Assembly: GCF_004005945.1 (NCBI RefSeq)
Contig: NZ_SACS01000016.1
Location: 1 to 64,000, forward strand
DNA length: 64,000 nucleotides
DNA from: Rheinheimera riviphila
Lineage (GTDB): Bacteria; Pseudomonadota; Gammaproteobacteria; Enterobacterales; Alteromonadaceae
Reading direction: 5' to 3'
The notes beneath the pieces were generated by a model. The model did not search any database and had not been told where the DNA came from. It worked only from the letters and a program-made list of their open reading frames with translations. The position numbers and the translations under genes were made by a program. Below, in pieces: positions 63,887 through 64,000 of this stretch; within the stretch, counting starts at the first letter, position 1; each line of letters begins with the position of its first letter.

Positions 63887-64000
63887 AGCTAATTTCTTTT
63901 GTCGGATTATTTTACATACTCCAAAATTAGATTCATTGCATGCCTTTAACTCATTGTAATTATTTAACATATTAATGATGGCGCGTTTTTTGCTCAACCC

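Larger units (their letters stand above)
63274..64000. other. Gene-poor AT-rich region downstream of tRNA-Leu
   Basis: No complete gene is supported over 727 bp. It holds a perfect palindrome at 63483-63506 and one short open frame at 63758-63886 (both listed separately). Base composition is more AT-rich than the rest of the window. The 3' end of a tRNA-Leu gene is a frequent integration site, so this may be the beginning of an island, but no integrase or repeated tRNA 3' end is visible before the window stops. Confidence 0.5.

Overview
The window is 64 kb of gammaproteobacterial chromosome at moderate GC. The gene content (queA-tgt-yajC-secDF, pst-phoU, ppk-ppx, phoBR, split pntAB, SapC, large TonB-dependent receptor, oxyR) suits an Alteromonadales/Chromatiales marine or freshwater lineage such as Rheinheimera. 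That placement is inferred from protein style only; there is no rRNA in the window to confirm it. There is no prophage, CRISPR array or complete insertion sequence. The only RNA gene is a tRNA-Leu(CAA) near the right end.

Layout. 0-4.3 kb: dispersed palindromic repeats, a decayed second copy of the 3' end of the antiporter gene, a CPBP membrane protease gene, the NhaP2-type K+/H+ antiporter and suhB. 4.3-10.4 kb: a rhodanese gene, a 14-bp tandem repeat, and the queA-tgt-yajC-secD-secF operon on the minus strand. 10.6-11.8 kb: a small membrane protein and OxyR. 11.9-25.5 kb: a phosphate block made of pitA with its DUF47 partner, phoU-pstB-pstA-pstC-pstS with very large PstA and PstC, gcvR, and ppk1-ppx. 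25.6-31 kb: an M20 amidohydrolase, an orphan solute-binding protein, a TauE/SafE permease and a folate-independent methionine synthase pair (MesD and MesX/DUF1852). 31.2-39.2 kb: phoR-phoB, then divergently an internally duplicated surface-type lipoprotein and a TonB-dependent receptor. 39.2-49.4 kb: repeats around one hypothetical gene, corA, a small lipoprotein, a porin, a phosphoethanolamine transferase, sapC, a GAF-GGDEF protein with a broken catalytic motif and a lipase-like lipoprotein. 49.4-56.3 kb: TetR plus a MexEF-OprN-type RND efflux operon. 56.4-64 kb: an orphan solute-binding protein, a hypothetical gene, the pntAa-pntAb-pntB transhydrogenase, an ERIC-like element, an RDD protein, a GlxA-type AraC regulator with a divergent rhodanese, tRNA-Leu and a gene-poor AT-rich end.

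The strongest connecting theme is phosphate. PhoB-box-like sequences (11-bp-spaced TGTCAT direct repeats, most with a -10 hexamer about 10 bp downstream) can be read upstream of pstS, phoB, the duplicated lipoprotein, ppk and the porin. About 31 kb (12-43 kb) therefore looks like a physically clustered Pho regulon. Its least understood members are the lipoprotein/TonB-receptor pair and the porin.

Limits: all calls rest on reading the sequence and on family knowledge. No database search, structure prediction or expression data was available.
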